A DNA stretch of 64,000 nt from Nocardioidaceae bacterium. GTDB lineage: Bacteria > Actinomycetota > Actinomycetes > Propionibacteriales > Nocardioidaceae. The stretch lies in the NCBI GenBank assembly GCA_030655315.1, contig JAURVT010000037.1:41709-105708 (forward strand), read 5' to 3'. Shown here one piece after another: positions 34,638 to 42,832 of the stretch (positions are counted from its first letter, which is position 1; each line of letters starts with the position of its first letter). Position numbers and translations under genes: made by a program. The notes under the pieces are model-generated. The model was given only the letters and a program-made list of their open reading frames with translations. It was not told the origin of the DNA and did not search any database.

Positions 34638-35315
34638 TCAGCTCTCGTACTTGTAGCCCAGTCCTCGCACGGTCACGAGCAGGCGCGGGTTGCCCGGGTC
34701 GGGCTCGATCTTGGCCCGCAGCCGCTTGACGTGGACGTCGAGCGTCTTGGTGTCACCCACGTAGTCGGCGCCCCAGACGCGGTCGATGAGCTGACCGCGG
34801 GTGAGCACGCGTCCGCTGTTGCGCAGGAACATCTCGAGCAGCTCGAACTCCTTGAGCGGCAGCCGCACGTCGGTGCCGTCGACGGTCACGACGTGCCGCT
34901 CGACGTCCATCCGCACCCGGCCGGACTCGAGCGCCGACGGCGACTCGTCCACGTCGGTGCCGCGGCGCAGCACGGCCCGGATCCGCGCGACGAGCTCACG
35001 CGGGCTGTAGGGCTTGGTCACGTAGTCGTCGGCGCCGAGCTCGAGCCCGACCACCTTGTCGACCTCGGTGTCCTTGGCGCTGACCATGATCACCGGGACG
35101 TTGGACGTCTGGCGGATCTGGCGGCACACCTCGGTGCCCGGCAGGCCGGGCAGCATCAGGTCGAGCAGCACGATGTCGGCACCGCTCCGGTCGAACTCCT
35201 CGAGCGCGCGGGGGCCAGTGTCCGCGACCGCGACGTCGAACCCCTCCTTGCGCAGGACGTAGGCGAGCGCGTCGCTGTAGCTCTCCTCGTCCTCGACCAC
35301 GAGCACTCGGGTCAC
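34638..35315 (-). CDS. regX3: two-component response regulator RegX3
   Basis: A 225-residue OmpR/PhoB-type regulator: receiver domain with acidic pocket VEDEE, phosphoacceptor Asp in ADIVLLDLMLPGLPG and Lys in DDYVTKPYSP, then a winged helix with DVRLPLKEFELLEMFLRN and TLDVHVKRLRAKIE. GTG at 35315 has AAGGAGG upstream and overlaps the senX3 stop by 4 nt. With SenX3 it governs phosphate-starvation genes; PHO-box-like repeats lie upstream of senX3 and phoU. Confidence 0.95.
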   Translation of the reverse strand: MTRVLVVEDEESYSDALAYVLRKEGFDVAVADTGPRALEEFDRSGADIVLLDLMLPGLPGTEVCRQIRQTSNVPVIMVSAKDTEVDKVVGLELGADDYVTKPYSPRELVARIRAVLRRGTDVDESPSALESGRVRMDVERHVVTVDGTDVRLPLKEFELLEMFLRNSGRVLTRGQLIDRVWGADYVGDTKTLDVHVKRLRAKIEPDPGNPRLLVTVRGLGYKYES

Positions 35316-36523
35316 TGGCGTGCCTCCTTGGGGCTGAGCAGGTCTCGGGAGCCGGAGGGTCCGGCACCCGCGATGACGTCGCCGGCCGCGTCGTCGAACG
35401 ACTCCGGCGCGTGGACGGGCAGGGTGAGCGTGAACGACGAGCCGGCGCCGGGCTCGCTCCACACCCGCACCGCCCCTCCGTGGCTGGCGGCCACGTGCTT
35501 GACGATCGACAGGCCGAGGCCGGTGCCGCCCGTGGCACGGGCGCGGGCCGGGTCGACGCGGTAGAACCGCTCGAAGATCCGACCGATCTCGGTGGACGGG
35601 ATGCCGATGCCCTGGTCGGCGACGCTGATCGCGATGTCGTCGCCCTGCCGGCACGCGGTGACGGCCACCTTGGACCCCTCGGGGCTGTACGTGACGGCGT
35701 TCTCCACGAGGTTGGACAGGGCGGCGAGCACCTGGTCGGGGTCGCCGAGCACCCAGAGGTCGTCCTCGCACGAGGCCGCGATCTCGATGTCCTTGGCGTC
35801 GGCCTCGGTGGAGCTGGCCTCGACCGCGGACCGCACGGCGTCGGCCACGTCGATCTCGACCGGCTCGTCGACCAGCTCGTCGCCCTGCAGGCGCGAGAGG
35901 TCGATGATCTGCTGCACCAGCCGGGTCAGGCGGTCGCTCTCGCCCCTCATCCGGCCGGCGAACCGGACCACGGCCTCGGGGTCGTCGCTCGCCTCGGCCA
36001 CCGCCTCGGCCAGCAGGTTCAGCGCGCCGACGGGTGTCTTGAGCTCGTGGCTGACGTTGGCGACGAAGTCGCGCCGGATGGACTCGACCCGTCGCTCGCG
36101 GGTGCGGTCCTCGACGAGCACGAGCATCAGCCGCGACGAGAGCGGGGCGACCCGCGCCGACAGCGCGAGGGGGTGCGTCGACCGCGGGCTCAGCACGCTC
36201 AGCTCGGTGGTGCGCACCTGGCCGTCGCGGCGCACCAGGCGCACCAGCGTCATCAGCTCGTCGGAGTCGAGCCGGTCCTCGCGCACCATGCCGATCGCGT
36301 ACGCGGGCGCCGAGGCCTTGAGGACGTTGTCGTCGGGCCCGACCAGGACGGCCGACGAGCGCAGGACGCCGAGCACCGACTCGACGCCGGGCGGCACCTC
36401 GGGCTGGGTCCGCTCGGGCTGGCGGGACTGCTCGCGCTCGCTCACCCGGAACAGCAGGACCGCGCCGGCTCCCAGCAGGGCGCCGAGGAACCCGACGAGG
36501 ATGACACCCAGCTCGTTGGACAC
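35312..36523 (-). CDS. senX3: two-component sensor histidine kinase SenX3
   Basis: A 403-residue kinase with one membrane helix (about 5-25), a PAS-like domain (about 50-150), the phosphoacceptor His in RRDFVANVSHELKTPVGAL, and ATP-binding boxes NLVENAVTYSP, VADQGIGIP and GGTGLGLSIVKHV. GTG at 36523 lies 7 nt after the -10 TACGAT. It lacks a real periplasmic sensor domain, so signal probably comes through PhoU and the phosphate transporter. Divergent from phoU. Confidence 0.93.
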   Translation of the reverse strand: MSNELGVILVGFLGALLGAGAVLLFRVSEREQSRQPERTQPEVPPGVESVLGVLRSSAVLVGPDDNVLKASAPAYAIGMVREDRLDSDELMTLVRLVRRDGQVRTTELSVLSPRSTHPLALSARVAPLSSRLMLVLVEDRTRERRVESIRRDFVANVSHELKTPVGALNLLAEAVAEASDDPEAVVRFAGRMRGESDRLTRLVQQIIDLSRLQGDELVDEPVEIDVADAVRSAVEASSTEADAKDIEIAASCEDDLWVLGDPDQVLAALSNLVENAVTYSPEGSKVAVTACRQGDDIAISVADQGIGIPSTEIGRIFERFYRVDPARARATGGTGLGLSIVKHVAASHGGAVRVWSEPGAGSSFTLTLPVHAPESFDDAAGDVIAGAGPSGSRDLLSPKEARQ

Positions 36524-36530
36524 GCGGCCG

Positions 36531-36536
36531 ATCGTA
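36531..36536 (-). promoter_or_regulatory. leaderless -10 element of senX3
   Basis: TACGAT on the reverse strand, 7 nt before the GTG at 36523. Confidence 0.55.
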
Positions 36537-36596
36537 CGCGGACGGTTCACCCCGTCTTCGCCGTCAGGACGGCCCCCACCTGCAGTTTCGCCTCGT

Positions 36597-36618
36597 GTTC
36601 ACGCCTCGTTCACGGCCG
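36597..36618 (+). promoter_or_regulatory. PHO-box-like direct repeats between senX3 and phoU
   Basis: GTTCACGCCTC and GTTCACGGCCG are two adjacent 11-nt direct repeats, the unit length of actinobacterial PHO boxes (GTTCACC-N4). GTCACCCACGT (36630-36640) is in the same 11-nt phase, and GTTCACCCCG (36545-36554) sits just upstream of senX3. RegX3 or PhoP could bind and control both divergent genes. Confidence 0.7.
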
Positions 36619-36644
36619 GTCGTGCGCTGGTCACCCACGTTGCC

Positions 36645-36650
36645 TAACGT
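36645..36650 (+). promoter_or_regulatory. leaderless -10 element of phoU
   Basis: TAACGT, 7 nt before the ATG at 36658 and 27 nt after the PHO-box pair. Confidence 0.55.
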
Positions 36651-36657
36651 TCGTCCC

Positions 36658-37326
36658 ATGAGGGACGCGTACTACGACCAGCTCGATTCCATCGTCGACG
36701 ACCTCGTCGCGATGACGGCAGCGGTGCAGACCGCCGTGCACGAGGCGACCAGGGCTCTGCTCAAGGCGGACGCCCAGGCCGCCGAGAGCGTGATCTCCGG
36801 CGACCGCGACATCGACGCGTCCCGCGAGCTGATCGAGAGCCGCGCGCTGCAGCTGCTGGCGACCCAGCAGCCCGTCGCCACCGACCTGCGCCAGCTCGTC
36901 GCGACGCTGCGGATGGTGGCCGACCTCGAGCGGATCGGCGACCTGTCGGTCCACATCGCCAAGGTGTCCCGCCTGCGCGCGCCCGAGATCGCCGTCCCCG
37001 GCCCGCTGCAGCCGACCATCGCCGAGATGGCCGACGTCGCCGACAAGATGATCGGCGCCGCGTCGCGCATCGTCGCCGACCGCGACGTCGCCGCCGCCGC
37101 CGTCATCGAGTCCGACGACGACGAGATGGACATGCTCCGCCGCTCGCTGTTCCGCGTGCTCCTCAGCGACGACTGGGACCACGGCGTCGAGCCGGCCATC
37201 GACCTCGCCCTCCTCGGCCGCTACTACGAGCGCATCGGCGACCACGCCGTCGGCGTCGCGCGTCGTGTCGTCTTCCTCGTCACCGGCGACGTCCCCGCCC
37301 CGCCGTCGTCCACCCAGCCCGTCTGA
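36658..37326 (+). CDS. phoU: phosphate-signalling regulator PhoU
   Basis: A 222-residue protein of two three-helix PhoU bundles. Metal-binding repeats are seen in LVATLRMVADLERIGDLSVHIAK and LALLGRYYERIGDHAVGVARRV. PhoU links the Pst phosphate importer to the sensor kinase and damps the phosphate response. It is divergent from senX3 across a PHO-box-like site, as in other actinobacteria; no pst genes are in the window. Confidence 0.95.
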   Translation: MRDAYYDQLDSIVDDLVAMTAAVQTAVHEATRALLKADAQAAESVISGDRDIDASRELIESRALQLLATQQPVATDLRQLVATLRMVADLERIGDLSVHIAKVSRLRAPEIAVPGPLQPTIAEMADVADKMIGAASRIVADRDVAAAAVIESDDDEMDMLRRSLFRVLLSDDWDHGVEPAIDLALLGRYYERIGDHAVGVARRVVFLVTGDVPAPPSSTQPV

Positions 37327-37331
37327 CGGCC

Positions 37332-37381
37332 GACCTGTCGGTGCGTGGTGATGCCTCGGCATCATGAGGCACCGACAGGTC
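37332..37381. repeat. 50-bp hairpin repeat, copy 2 (terminator)
   Basis: Same length and design as 17658-17707: outer stem GACCTGTCGGTGC/GCACCGACAGGTC and inner stem TGATGCC/GGCATCA. Inner-stem bases differ from copy 1 but pairing is kept, so the structure is conserved. It lies between convergent phoU and the TauE gene. Confidence 0.85.
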
Positions 37382-37382
37382 G

Positions 37383-38168
37383 TCAGAGCGTGAGGATCGT
37401 GTAAAGGGCGACGAGCCCGAGCAGGACGATCGCGGAGCGCAGTAGCCACGGGGGCAGGCGACGGCCGACGGCCGCGCCGAGGAAGCCGCCGACGAGCGAC
37501 CCCGCGGCGATCAGGCCGACGGCGGCCCACTCGATGCGGCTGTCACCGCTGACGAGGTCGACGACCACGTAGGTGGTGGCGGCGACCAGGTTGACCACGA
37601 GGACGAGGACGTTCTTGGCGCCGTTGATGCGCTGGATGGTCTCGGGCAGCACCAGGCCGAGCAGGCCGACGAGCAGGATGCCCTGCGCCGCGGCGAAGTA
37701 GCCGCCGTAGACGCCGCACAGGTAGGTGACGGCGAGCACCGCGAGGAAGCGGCCCGTGCCCATCGCCCGTGGCTCGTCCGTGGTCCCCGCGCGCTCGCGC
37801 CGTCGACGCAGGTGGGCCTGCAGGGCCGGCTGCGCCACGACGAGCACCAGCGCCAGCACCAGCAGCACCGGGACGATCGCGACGAACGCGTCCTCGGGCA
37901 GGTGGAGCAGCAGGAACGCGCCGGTGAGCGCGCCGAGCAGCGAGGCCGGCACCAGCTGGAGCAACCGGCGCCGTTGCCCGCTCAGCTCACGCCGGTACCC
38001 CCACGAACCGGTGACGTTGCCGGGGATCAGGCCGAGCGCGTTGCTCATCGTGGCCGAGACCGGCGGCACGCCGAACGCGACCAGGGTCGGGAAGGTGATC
38101 AGCGTGCCCGATCCCACGATGGCGTTGACGGTGCCGGCGCCGATCCCTGCGACGAGGACCAGCGCCAT
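37383..38168 (-). CDS. TauE/SafE-family anion exporter
   Basis: A 261-residue membrane protein with about eight helices in two repeats. Family blocks are GAGTVNAIVGSGTLITFPTLVAFGVPP and the second-half YGGYFAAAQGILLVGLLGLVL followed by INGAKNVLVLVVN. Members export sulfite, sulfoacetate or similar organosulfur anions. It ends 2 nt from the hairpin repeat and begins 18 nt after gpmA, so the two are probably co-transcribed. Confidence 0.88.
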   Translation of the reverse strand: MALVLVAGIGAGTVNAIVGSGTLITFPTLVAFGVPPVSATMSNALGLIPGNVTGSWGYRRELSGQRRRLLQLVPASLLGALTGAFLLLHLPEDAFVAIVPVLLVLALVLVVAQPALQAHLRRRRERAGTTDEPRAMGTGRFLAVLAVTYLCGVYGGYFAAAQGILLVGLLGLVLPETIQRINGAKNVLVLVVNLVAATTYVVVDLVSGDSRIEWAAVGLIAAGSLVGGFLGAAVGRRLPPWLLRSAIVLLGLVALYTILTL

Positions 38169-38186
38169 CTCCGCCGGGGAGACGGG

Positions 38187-38942
38187 TCAGCGCCCCTGGC
38201 TCGCGACCGCCGCGATCGCGTCGGCGGCGGCGTCCGGGTCGAGGTAGCGCCCGCCGCGCGTGACCGGCTTGAGGTCGGCGTCCAGCTCGTAGACCAGGGG
38301 GATGCCGGTGGGGATGTTGAGGCTGACGACGGACTCCTCGTCCATGCCGTCCAGGTGCTTGACGAGCGCGCGCAGCGAGTTGCCGTGCGCCGTGACCAGC
38401 ACGGTCTTGCCCGCCCGCAGGTCGGGGACGACCTGGTCGTACCAGTACGGCAGCATCCGGCCGAGGACGTCCTCGAGGCACTCGGTGCGCGGGCGCAGCT
38501 CGGACGGCAGCGCGGCGTAGCGGGCGTCGCCCGACTGGCTGAACTCGTCGGCGTCGTCGATCGCCGGCGGCGGCGTGTCGTACGAGCGGCGCCAGAGCAT
38601 GAACTGCTCCTCGCCGTACTCCTCGAGGGTGGCCTTCTTGTCCTTGCCCTGCAGGGCGCCGTAGTGGCGCTCGTTCAGGCGCCACGAGCGCGAGACCGGG
38701 ATCCAGTGCCGGTCGATGCCGTCGAGGACGATCTGCGCGGTGCGGATGGCGCGACGCAGCACCGAGGTGTGCAGGACGTCGGGCAGCAGGCCCGCGTCGC
38801 GCAGCAGGTCGGCACCACGGGCCGCCTCGGTGACCCCTTGGCTGTTCAGGTCGACGTCGACCCATCCGGTGAACAGGTTCTTGGCATTCCACTCGCTGTG
38901 GCCGTGGCGGAGCAGGATCAGCGTCGAGGTGGCTTCACTCAT
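38187..38942 (-). CDS. gpmA: 2,3-bisphosphoglycerate-dependent phosphoglycerate mutase
   Basis: A 251-residue glycolytic enzyme. The phosphohistidine is in [20 protein letters not shown], the second catalytic His in [17 protein letters not shown], and [15 protein letters not shown] is the substrate loop. ATG at 38942 lies 6 nt after the -10 TAGGCT. In mycobacteria gpm1 also sits next to senX3-regX3 and mshA, so the neighbourhood is conserved. Confidence 0.96.
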   Translation of the reverse strand: MSEATSTLILLRHGHSEWNAKNLFTGWVDVDLNSQGVTEAARGADLLRDAGLLPDVLHTSVLRRAIRTAQIVLDGIDRHWIPVSRSWRLNERHYGALQGKDKKATLEEYGEEQFMLWRRSYDTPPPAIDDADEFSQSGDARYAALPSELRPRTECLEDVLGRMLPYWYDQVVPDLRAGKTVLVTAHGNSLRALVKHLDGMDEESVVSLNIPTGIPLVYELDADLKPVTRGGRYLDPDAAADAIAAVASQGR

Positions 38943-38948
38943 GCCTGG

Positions 38949-38954
38949 AGCCTA
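38949..38954 (-). promoter_or_regulatory. leaderless -10 element of gpmA
   Basis: TAGGCT on the reverse strand, 6 nt before the ATG at 38942. Confidence 0.6.
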
Positions 38955-39011
38955 GGACCACCGGCGGCCGCCCGGCGAGCCGGACCCGCCCCCCGTGGCC
39001 CGTTGCTGCCC

Positions 39012-39017
39012 TACGCT
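39012..39017 (+). promoter_or_regulatory. leaderless -10 element of the membrane protein gene
   Basis: TACGCT, 7 nt before the ATG at 39025. Confidence 0.55.
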
Positions 39018-39024
39018 CTGGACC

Positions 39025-40287
39025 ATGTCGGGGACGAGGGCAGCGCTGCGCGACGCCGTGGCGGTGGTCCTCGAGGGACTCGCGCTGTGCGGTCGTCACC
39101 TGCCCGTGCTCCTGTGCCTGTTCCTCGCCGGCGCCGCCGTGCGCAACGGCGCGCTGTGGGCCGCGGTCGAGCTCAGCGGCGTCAACGGCACGCTCGGCGG
39201 GTTCGTGCTGCCGCTCGCCCCGCTCGGCTCGCTGACCGCGCTGATCCTCATGCTGCGCGTCGCCGGCTCCTCGCTGCAGCACACCACCGCCCCCGAGCAG
39301 GATCGGACCGGGCGTCGCAGCGCCCGGTACCTCCCGCTGCTGGCCTCGACGCTCGTGCCGTTCCTCGCCGTCTACGCCGCGCAGGGCTACCTGCGCGCCG
39401 ACGCCCGCGAGTACGTCAACGCCGCGACCAACGACGAGCTCGCGCTCTCGGCCCGGGCCTTCTACGGCGTCGCCTCCGACGTCGACCGGACCTCCATCGG
39501 GCAGGGTGCCTTCCTCGTCGGCCTCGTCGTCGTCGCCCTGGCGCTGCGGTTCGGGATCGACCGGTTCGACCTGGCGTCGAGGAGCTCGGGATTCGGCCTG
39601 CTGGCGGCCTACGTCGAGGTGCTGTGGCTGCTCGTCCTGGCGACCCAGCTGAGCAACTACCAGGAACGGGTCTGGGCGTGGGTGGGCGACCGCACGGTCG
39701 TCGACTGGGTCCAGGACCGGTGGGAGGGCGTGCTCTCGGTCGTCGGCCCGCTGGCCGAGCCGCTCGCGGCGGTCGCCGGTGCCGTCGGCGGCTTCCTCGG
39801 GTCGGCCGACGCGGTGGTGATCCTCCCGGTCGCCTGGCTGACGGTCGGCGCCGTCGTGCTCGGCCAGCGCCTCGACGCTCCCGAGCGCGAGCGTCGCGCC
39901 CGTCCCTGGACGCGCCACGTCGAGCGGGTGCCGACGCGCGTGCGCGGCTGGGGCCACGAGGTCACGGCGGACTTCCGCGGCCGGTTCGAGGGCTTCTTCT
40001 CCGGGCTCCGGCTGCTCGTGGTCGGCGGGCTGGTGCCGATGCTGCTGTTCTGCGTCGTCTTCCTGCTGTCGCGCCAGGCCGGCTGGCTGGTGGGCGAGGT
40101 CGTCCGGCTGGTCACCGGCCCCCAGGAGCAGTCCACCGGCCTGGCCTTCGCGCCGTGGGTCGACGTCGCCACCTCGGCCGCCGAGACGGTCCTGCTCGTC
40201 GGCCTGCTGGCCGCGGCCATCGACCGCGTGGTCGGACGGGCGCGCCGTCGCGAGGACGACGCTCAGTCGATGGGCAGCTCGGCGTAG
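39025..40287 (+). CDS. polytopic membrane protein of unknown function
   Basis: A 420-residue protein with about eight to ten hydrophobic helices and no family I recognise. Clear segments are LPVLLCLFLAGAAV, TALILMLRVAG, LLASTLVPFLAVYAAQG, GAFLVGLVVVALAL and LLVVGGLVPMLLFCVVFLL. Between them lie amphipathic stretches with many Arg. Its last 25 bp overlap the end of the convergent gene at 40263. It is probably functionally tied to the three envelope genes on the other strand, which is inference from position. Confidence 0.8.
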   Translation: MSGTRAALRDAVAVVLEGLALCGRHLPVLLCLFLAGAAVRNGALWAAVELSGVNGTLGGFVLPLAPLGSLTALILMLRVAGSSLQHTTAPEQDRTGRRSARYLPLLASTLVPFLAVYAAQGYLRADAREYVNAATNDELALSARAFYGVASDVDRTSIGQGAFLVGLVVVALALRFGIDRFDLASRSSGFGLLAAYVEVLWLLVLATQLSNYQERVWAWVGDRTVVDWVQDRWEGVLSVVGPLAEPLAAVAGAVGGFLGSADAVVILPVAWLTVGAVVLGQRLDAPERERRARPWTRHVERVPTRVRGWGHEVTADFRGRFEGFFSGLRLLVVGGLVPMLLFCVVFLLSRQAGWLVGEVVRLVTGPQEQSTGLAFAPWVDVATSAAETVLLVGLLAAAIDRVVGRARRREDDAQSMGSSA

Positions 40288-40895
40288 GCCGGCAGGATCC
40301 ACCACATCCGCACCGCCGTCGGGCGTGCGTCGTCGGGCGTCAGCACGTAGGCCTGCGTGTCGTAGGCCGGCGGCCTCTCGGGCTCGCCGGCCGGCACCTC
40401 CGGCTTCGCACCCTTCACGCCGATGACCGGGCGCGGGCCGATGGCGTCCGTGGGGACGCAGGGGAAGGTCCCCACCTCGGCCGTCGTGTAGGCGCTCAGC
40501 GTCGAGGAGACCCACCGGGTGCCCGCGTCGTCGACCAGTGCCAGGTTGCACCCTCCGAGGGCGATGTCCGGGTCGGCCTCGACGTGGAGGTCGACGCGCC
40601 ACAGCTGCGCGCCGTCGGGCACCGTGACCGGTCCGGGACGGGCTCCCCCGGTGACCGCGTCGACCTTGGTCACGCCGTCGAGCCTGAGGTCGGCCTCGAC
40701 CGGGTACTGCTGGAACCCGTCGTCGTACTCGCCGGCGAAGGACACGACGCCGTCGGCACCGGCCGTCGCGCCCTCGTGGAAGCCCGGGTCCCACCAGTAG
40801 ACGAGGAGCCGCGAGCTGCTCGCGAGCAGCGCGACCACGACGAGCGGCAGCACCAGGACGAGCCCCCACCGGTTGCGGCGCAGCCAGGGCCTCAC
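40263..40895 (-). CDS. single-pass envelope protein, unknown (third of three-gene operon)
   Basis: A 210-residue protein with a basic N-terminus, one membrane helix (about residues 10-33) and an extracellular beta-rich domain with two cysteines (GGCNLALVDD and TFPCVPTDA) placed to form a disulfide. No family recognised. The ATG overlaps the previous gene's stop by 4 nt. Together with the next two upstream genes it makes a set of three proteins with the same plan: short cytoplasmic tail, one helix, one outer domain. Confidence 0.75.
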   Translation of the reverse strand: MRPWLRRNRWGLVLVLPLVVVALLASSSRLLVYWWDPGFHEGATAGADGVVSFAGEYDDGFQQYPVEADLRLDGVTKVDAVTGGARPGPVTVPDGAQLWRVDLHVEADPDIALGGCNLALVDDAGTRWVSSTLSAYTTAEVGTFPCVPTDAIGPRPVIGVKGAKPEVPAGEPERPPAYDTQAYVLTPDDARPTAVRMWWILPAYAELPID

Positions 40896-41485
40896 AGCGC
40901 TCCCACCAGGCCGGTCTCGGGCAGGACCATCGGCTCGGCGTCACGCCACGCGTCGACGTCGGCCCGGCTGATGCCGAGGTCGACGACGGCGACGTCGTCC
41001 CACCGGTCGTCGTCGAGGTTGGGAGCCAGCGCGAGGCGGGACCCGGGCAGGGCGCCGGGCGCGGACTCGATCGTGGCGACGCACCGGCTGGGCAGGTCGG
41101 CGACCCCCACCGGGCAGTCGAGCCGGCCGCGCTGGCCGAAGGTGGTGACCGCGGTGGTGCGGGACCCGGACCTGAGCTCGGCCCACTGCACGGTGCGCGG
41201 CTCGGCCGAGGGGGTGACGGTGAACGTCACGACGAGCACCAGCCCGGGCGACGCCCAGGAGGTGCCGGTCTGCGGCTGGACCTGCTCGGCGCCCTCGACG
41301 TCGGTCACCTCGACCGTGAACGGACGCATCTCGATCGGACGCCCCACCACGCCCTCCCGCTCGAACGCGCGGGACGCCTGGGGGTTCTCCGGGAGGTAGG
41401 TGTTGACCACCTGGCCGACGGCCAGGGCCGCGAGGACGACGGCGCCCGTGCCGAGACGGGCCGGGGCCAGCCAGGGCCGGCTCAC
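40892..41485 (-). CDS. single-pass envelope protein, unknown (second of three)
   Basis: A 197-residue protein with one membrane helix near residues 9-28 and a beta-sandwich-like outer domain: MRPFTVEVTDVEGAEQV, GLVLVVTFTVTP and RLDCPVGVADLPSRCVATIES, with two cysteines about 13 residues apart. GTG at 41485 overlaps the stop of the first gene by 4 nt (GTGA). No family recognised; the domain plan resembles DUF4352-type immunoglobulin folds. Confidence 0.75.
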   Translation of the reverse strand: MSRPWLAPARLGTGAVVLAALAVGQVVNTYLPENPQASRAFEREGVVGRPIEMRPFTVEVTDVEGAEQVQPQTGTSWASPGLVLVVTFTVTPSAEPRTVQWAELRSGSRTTAVTTFGQRGRLDCPVGVADLPSRCVATIESAPGALPGSRLALAPNLDDDRWDDVAVVDLGISRADVDAWRDAEPMVLPETGLVGAL

Positions 41486-42159
41486 GGCGCCGTCCCGTCG
41501 GTCTCCGCGGGATCGGGAGGAAGGGTCTCGGTGGCGACCGGCAGGGTCAGCCGGCCGGCGGTGACGGGGTCGAACCAGCCGACCTGGCGGTCGATCGAGC
41601 TCTCGCGCTCGGTGTGCGACCGGACGACCACGGTGACCTTGTCGGGGGCGTCGCCCGCGAGCTCCCACACCCAGGCGGCGCTGTAGGTGAGGTCGGGCGG
41701 AACCGTGCCGAGGGTGGTGGCGTCCTCCCGCACCAGCACCTCGGGCTCGACGCTCCTGATCGGTGCGGTCTCCTCGCCGTAGAGCGGCTGCGTGAAGGCC
41801 TCCAGGTCGCCCGCGACCCCGACGAGCTCCTGGGCCACCGCGGAGGGCACCTCGGAGTCGTCGGTGCTGCGGACGTCGACGTCGACGAGCAGGTAGATGC
41901 CGCGCGCGGTGCGTCCGGGGACCGCGTCGAGCGTGCGGGCGTCGCGGACGACGACCTCGAACGGGGCGGCGTCGAACTCGTCGTCGACCGCGAGCGTGGC
42001 GACGGGCTCGGCCTCGACCTGCCGCAGGCCGCCGAACAGTCCCGACGCGGCGAGCACGGCGGCACCCACGAGCAGCACCAGCACCCGCAGCCCCACCTGG
42101 TCGGCGAGACCGCGCGCGTGCGCGGACAGCCGCGATCGACCCCGGCGTTCCCCCGTCAC
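41482..42159 (-). CDS. single-pass envelope protein, unknown (first of three)
   Basis: A 225-residue protein: basic cytoplasmic tail (1-24), one membrane helix (25-42) and an outer domain with FEVVVRDARTLD and RGIYLLVDVDVRSTDDSEVP, again like a DUF4352-type beta-sandwich. GTG at 42159 lies 6 nt after the -10 TAGGCT, so the three-gene operon is transcribed leaderless from here. A substrate or partner cannot be named. Confidence 0.75.
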   Translation of the reverse strand: MTGERRGRSRLSAHARGLADQVGLRVLVLLVGAAVLAASGLFGGLRQVEAEPVATLAVDDEFDAAPFEVVVRDARTLDAVPGRTARGIYLLVDVDVRSTDDSEVPSAVAQELVGVAGDLEAFTQPLYGEETAPIRSVEPEVLVREDATTLGTVPPDLTYSAAWVWELAGDAPDKVTVVVRSHTERESSIDRQVGWFDPVTAGRLTLPVATETLPPDPAETDGTAP

Positions 42160-42165
42160 GAGGCG

Positions 42166-42171
42166 AGCCTA
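42166..42171 (-). promoter_or_regulatory. leaderless -10 element of the three-gene envelope operon
   Basis: TAGGCT on the reverse strand, 6 nt before the GTG at 42159. Confidence 0.6.
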
Positions 42172-42184
42172 GACGGCGTCGGGG

Positions 42185-42832
42185 TCAGTCCGAGGCCGAA
42201 GCGACCTGGTCGAGCACGAGGCCGTAGGCCTCCTGCGTCTGGACGCCGGGCACGGCGTAGGCGCCGTCGACCACGACGGTCGGCGCCTGGGTGATCCCGG
42301 CCTGCTCGGCCGTGGTGACCTGGAGGACGACCTCGTCGGCGCCGTCGTCGGAGGCGAGCAGCACGTCGGCGGCGTCGGCGTCGAGGCCGACGGCGGCCGC
42401 GCGCGACGCCAGGGTGTCGTGGTCGGACACGTCGGCGCCCTCGCTGAAGTGGGCCCGCCACAGCTCGTGGGCGAGGTCGCGCTGGGCCCCGACCCCGCCG
42501 GCGACGGTGGCCCACGACAGCAGCCGGTGGGCGTCGAACGTGTTGGCCCGGACGGCGGCCTCGAAGTCGAAGACCAGGCCGTCGCCGCGGGCGGCCTCGG
42601 CGACGCGCTCCACCTGCTCGGCGGCGTGGTCGGGCCCGCCGAGACGCTCGGCGAGGGCCTCGAGGAGCGGCTGGTGGTCCGACGGCGCGTGCGGGTCGAG
42701 CTGGAACGAGCGCAGCGCGATCTCCACCGGCTCGCCGGTGCGCAGCGTGAAGGACGCGGCGGCGCGCTCGAGGCGCGTCACGGCCAGCCAGGACCACGGG
42801 TCGACGACGTCGACGAAGACCTGGACCCTCAC
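42185..42832 (-). CDS. DsbA-family (FrnE-like) oxidoreductase
   Basis: A 215-residue cytoplasmic thioredoxin-fold protein of the DsbA/FrnE group. The usual CxxC site is replaced: the N-terminal strand reads VFVDVVDPWSWLAVTRL, with Asp-Pro-Trp-Ser in place of Cys-Pro-x-Cys, and the cis-Pro loop is ITQAPTVVVDGAYAVPG. It is therefore probably not a disulfide oxidase. GTG at 42832 overlaps the YbjN stop by 4 nt. Being in one operon with mshA, it may act in mycothiol chemistry. Confidence 0.85.
   Translation of the reverse strand: MRVQVFVDVVDPWSWLAVTRLERAAASFTLRTGEPVEIALRSFQLDPHAPSDHQPLLEALAERLGGPDHAAEQVERVAEAARGDGLVFDFEAAVRANTFDAHRLLSWATVAGGVGAQRDLAHELWRAHFSEGADVSDHDTLASRAAAVGLDADAADVLLASDDGADEVVLQVTTAEQAGITQAPTVVVDGAYAVPGVQTQEAYGLVLDQVASASD

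Noticed and set aside
39025..42832. Long forward-strand frames crossing the reverse-strand genes around 37.8-42.9 kb
   Set aside because: They are antisense shadows with Arg/Gly/Asp-biased composition and no recognisable family; the reverse-strand genes have motifs, overlaps and promoters.
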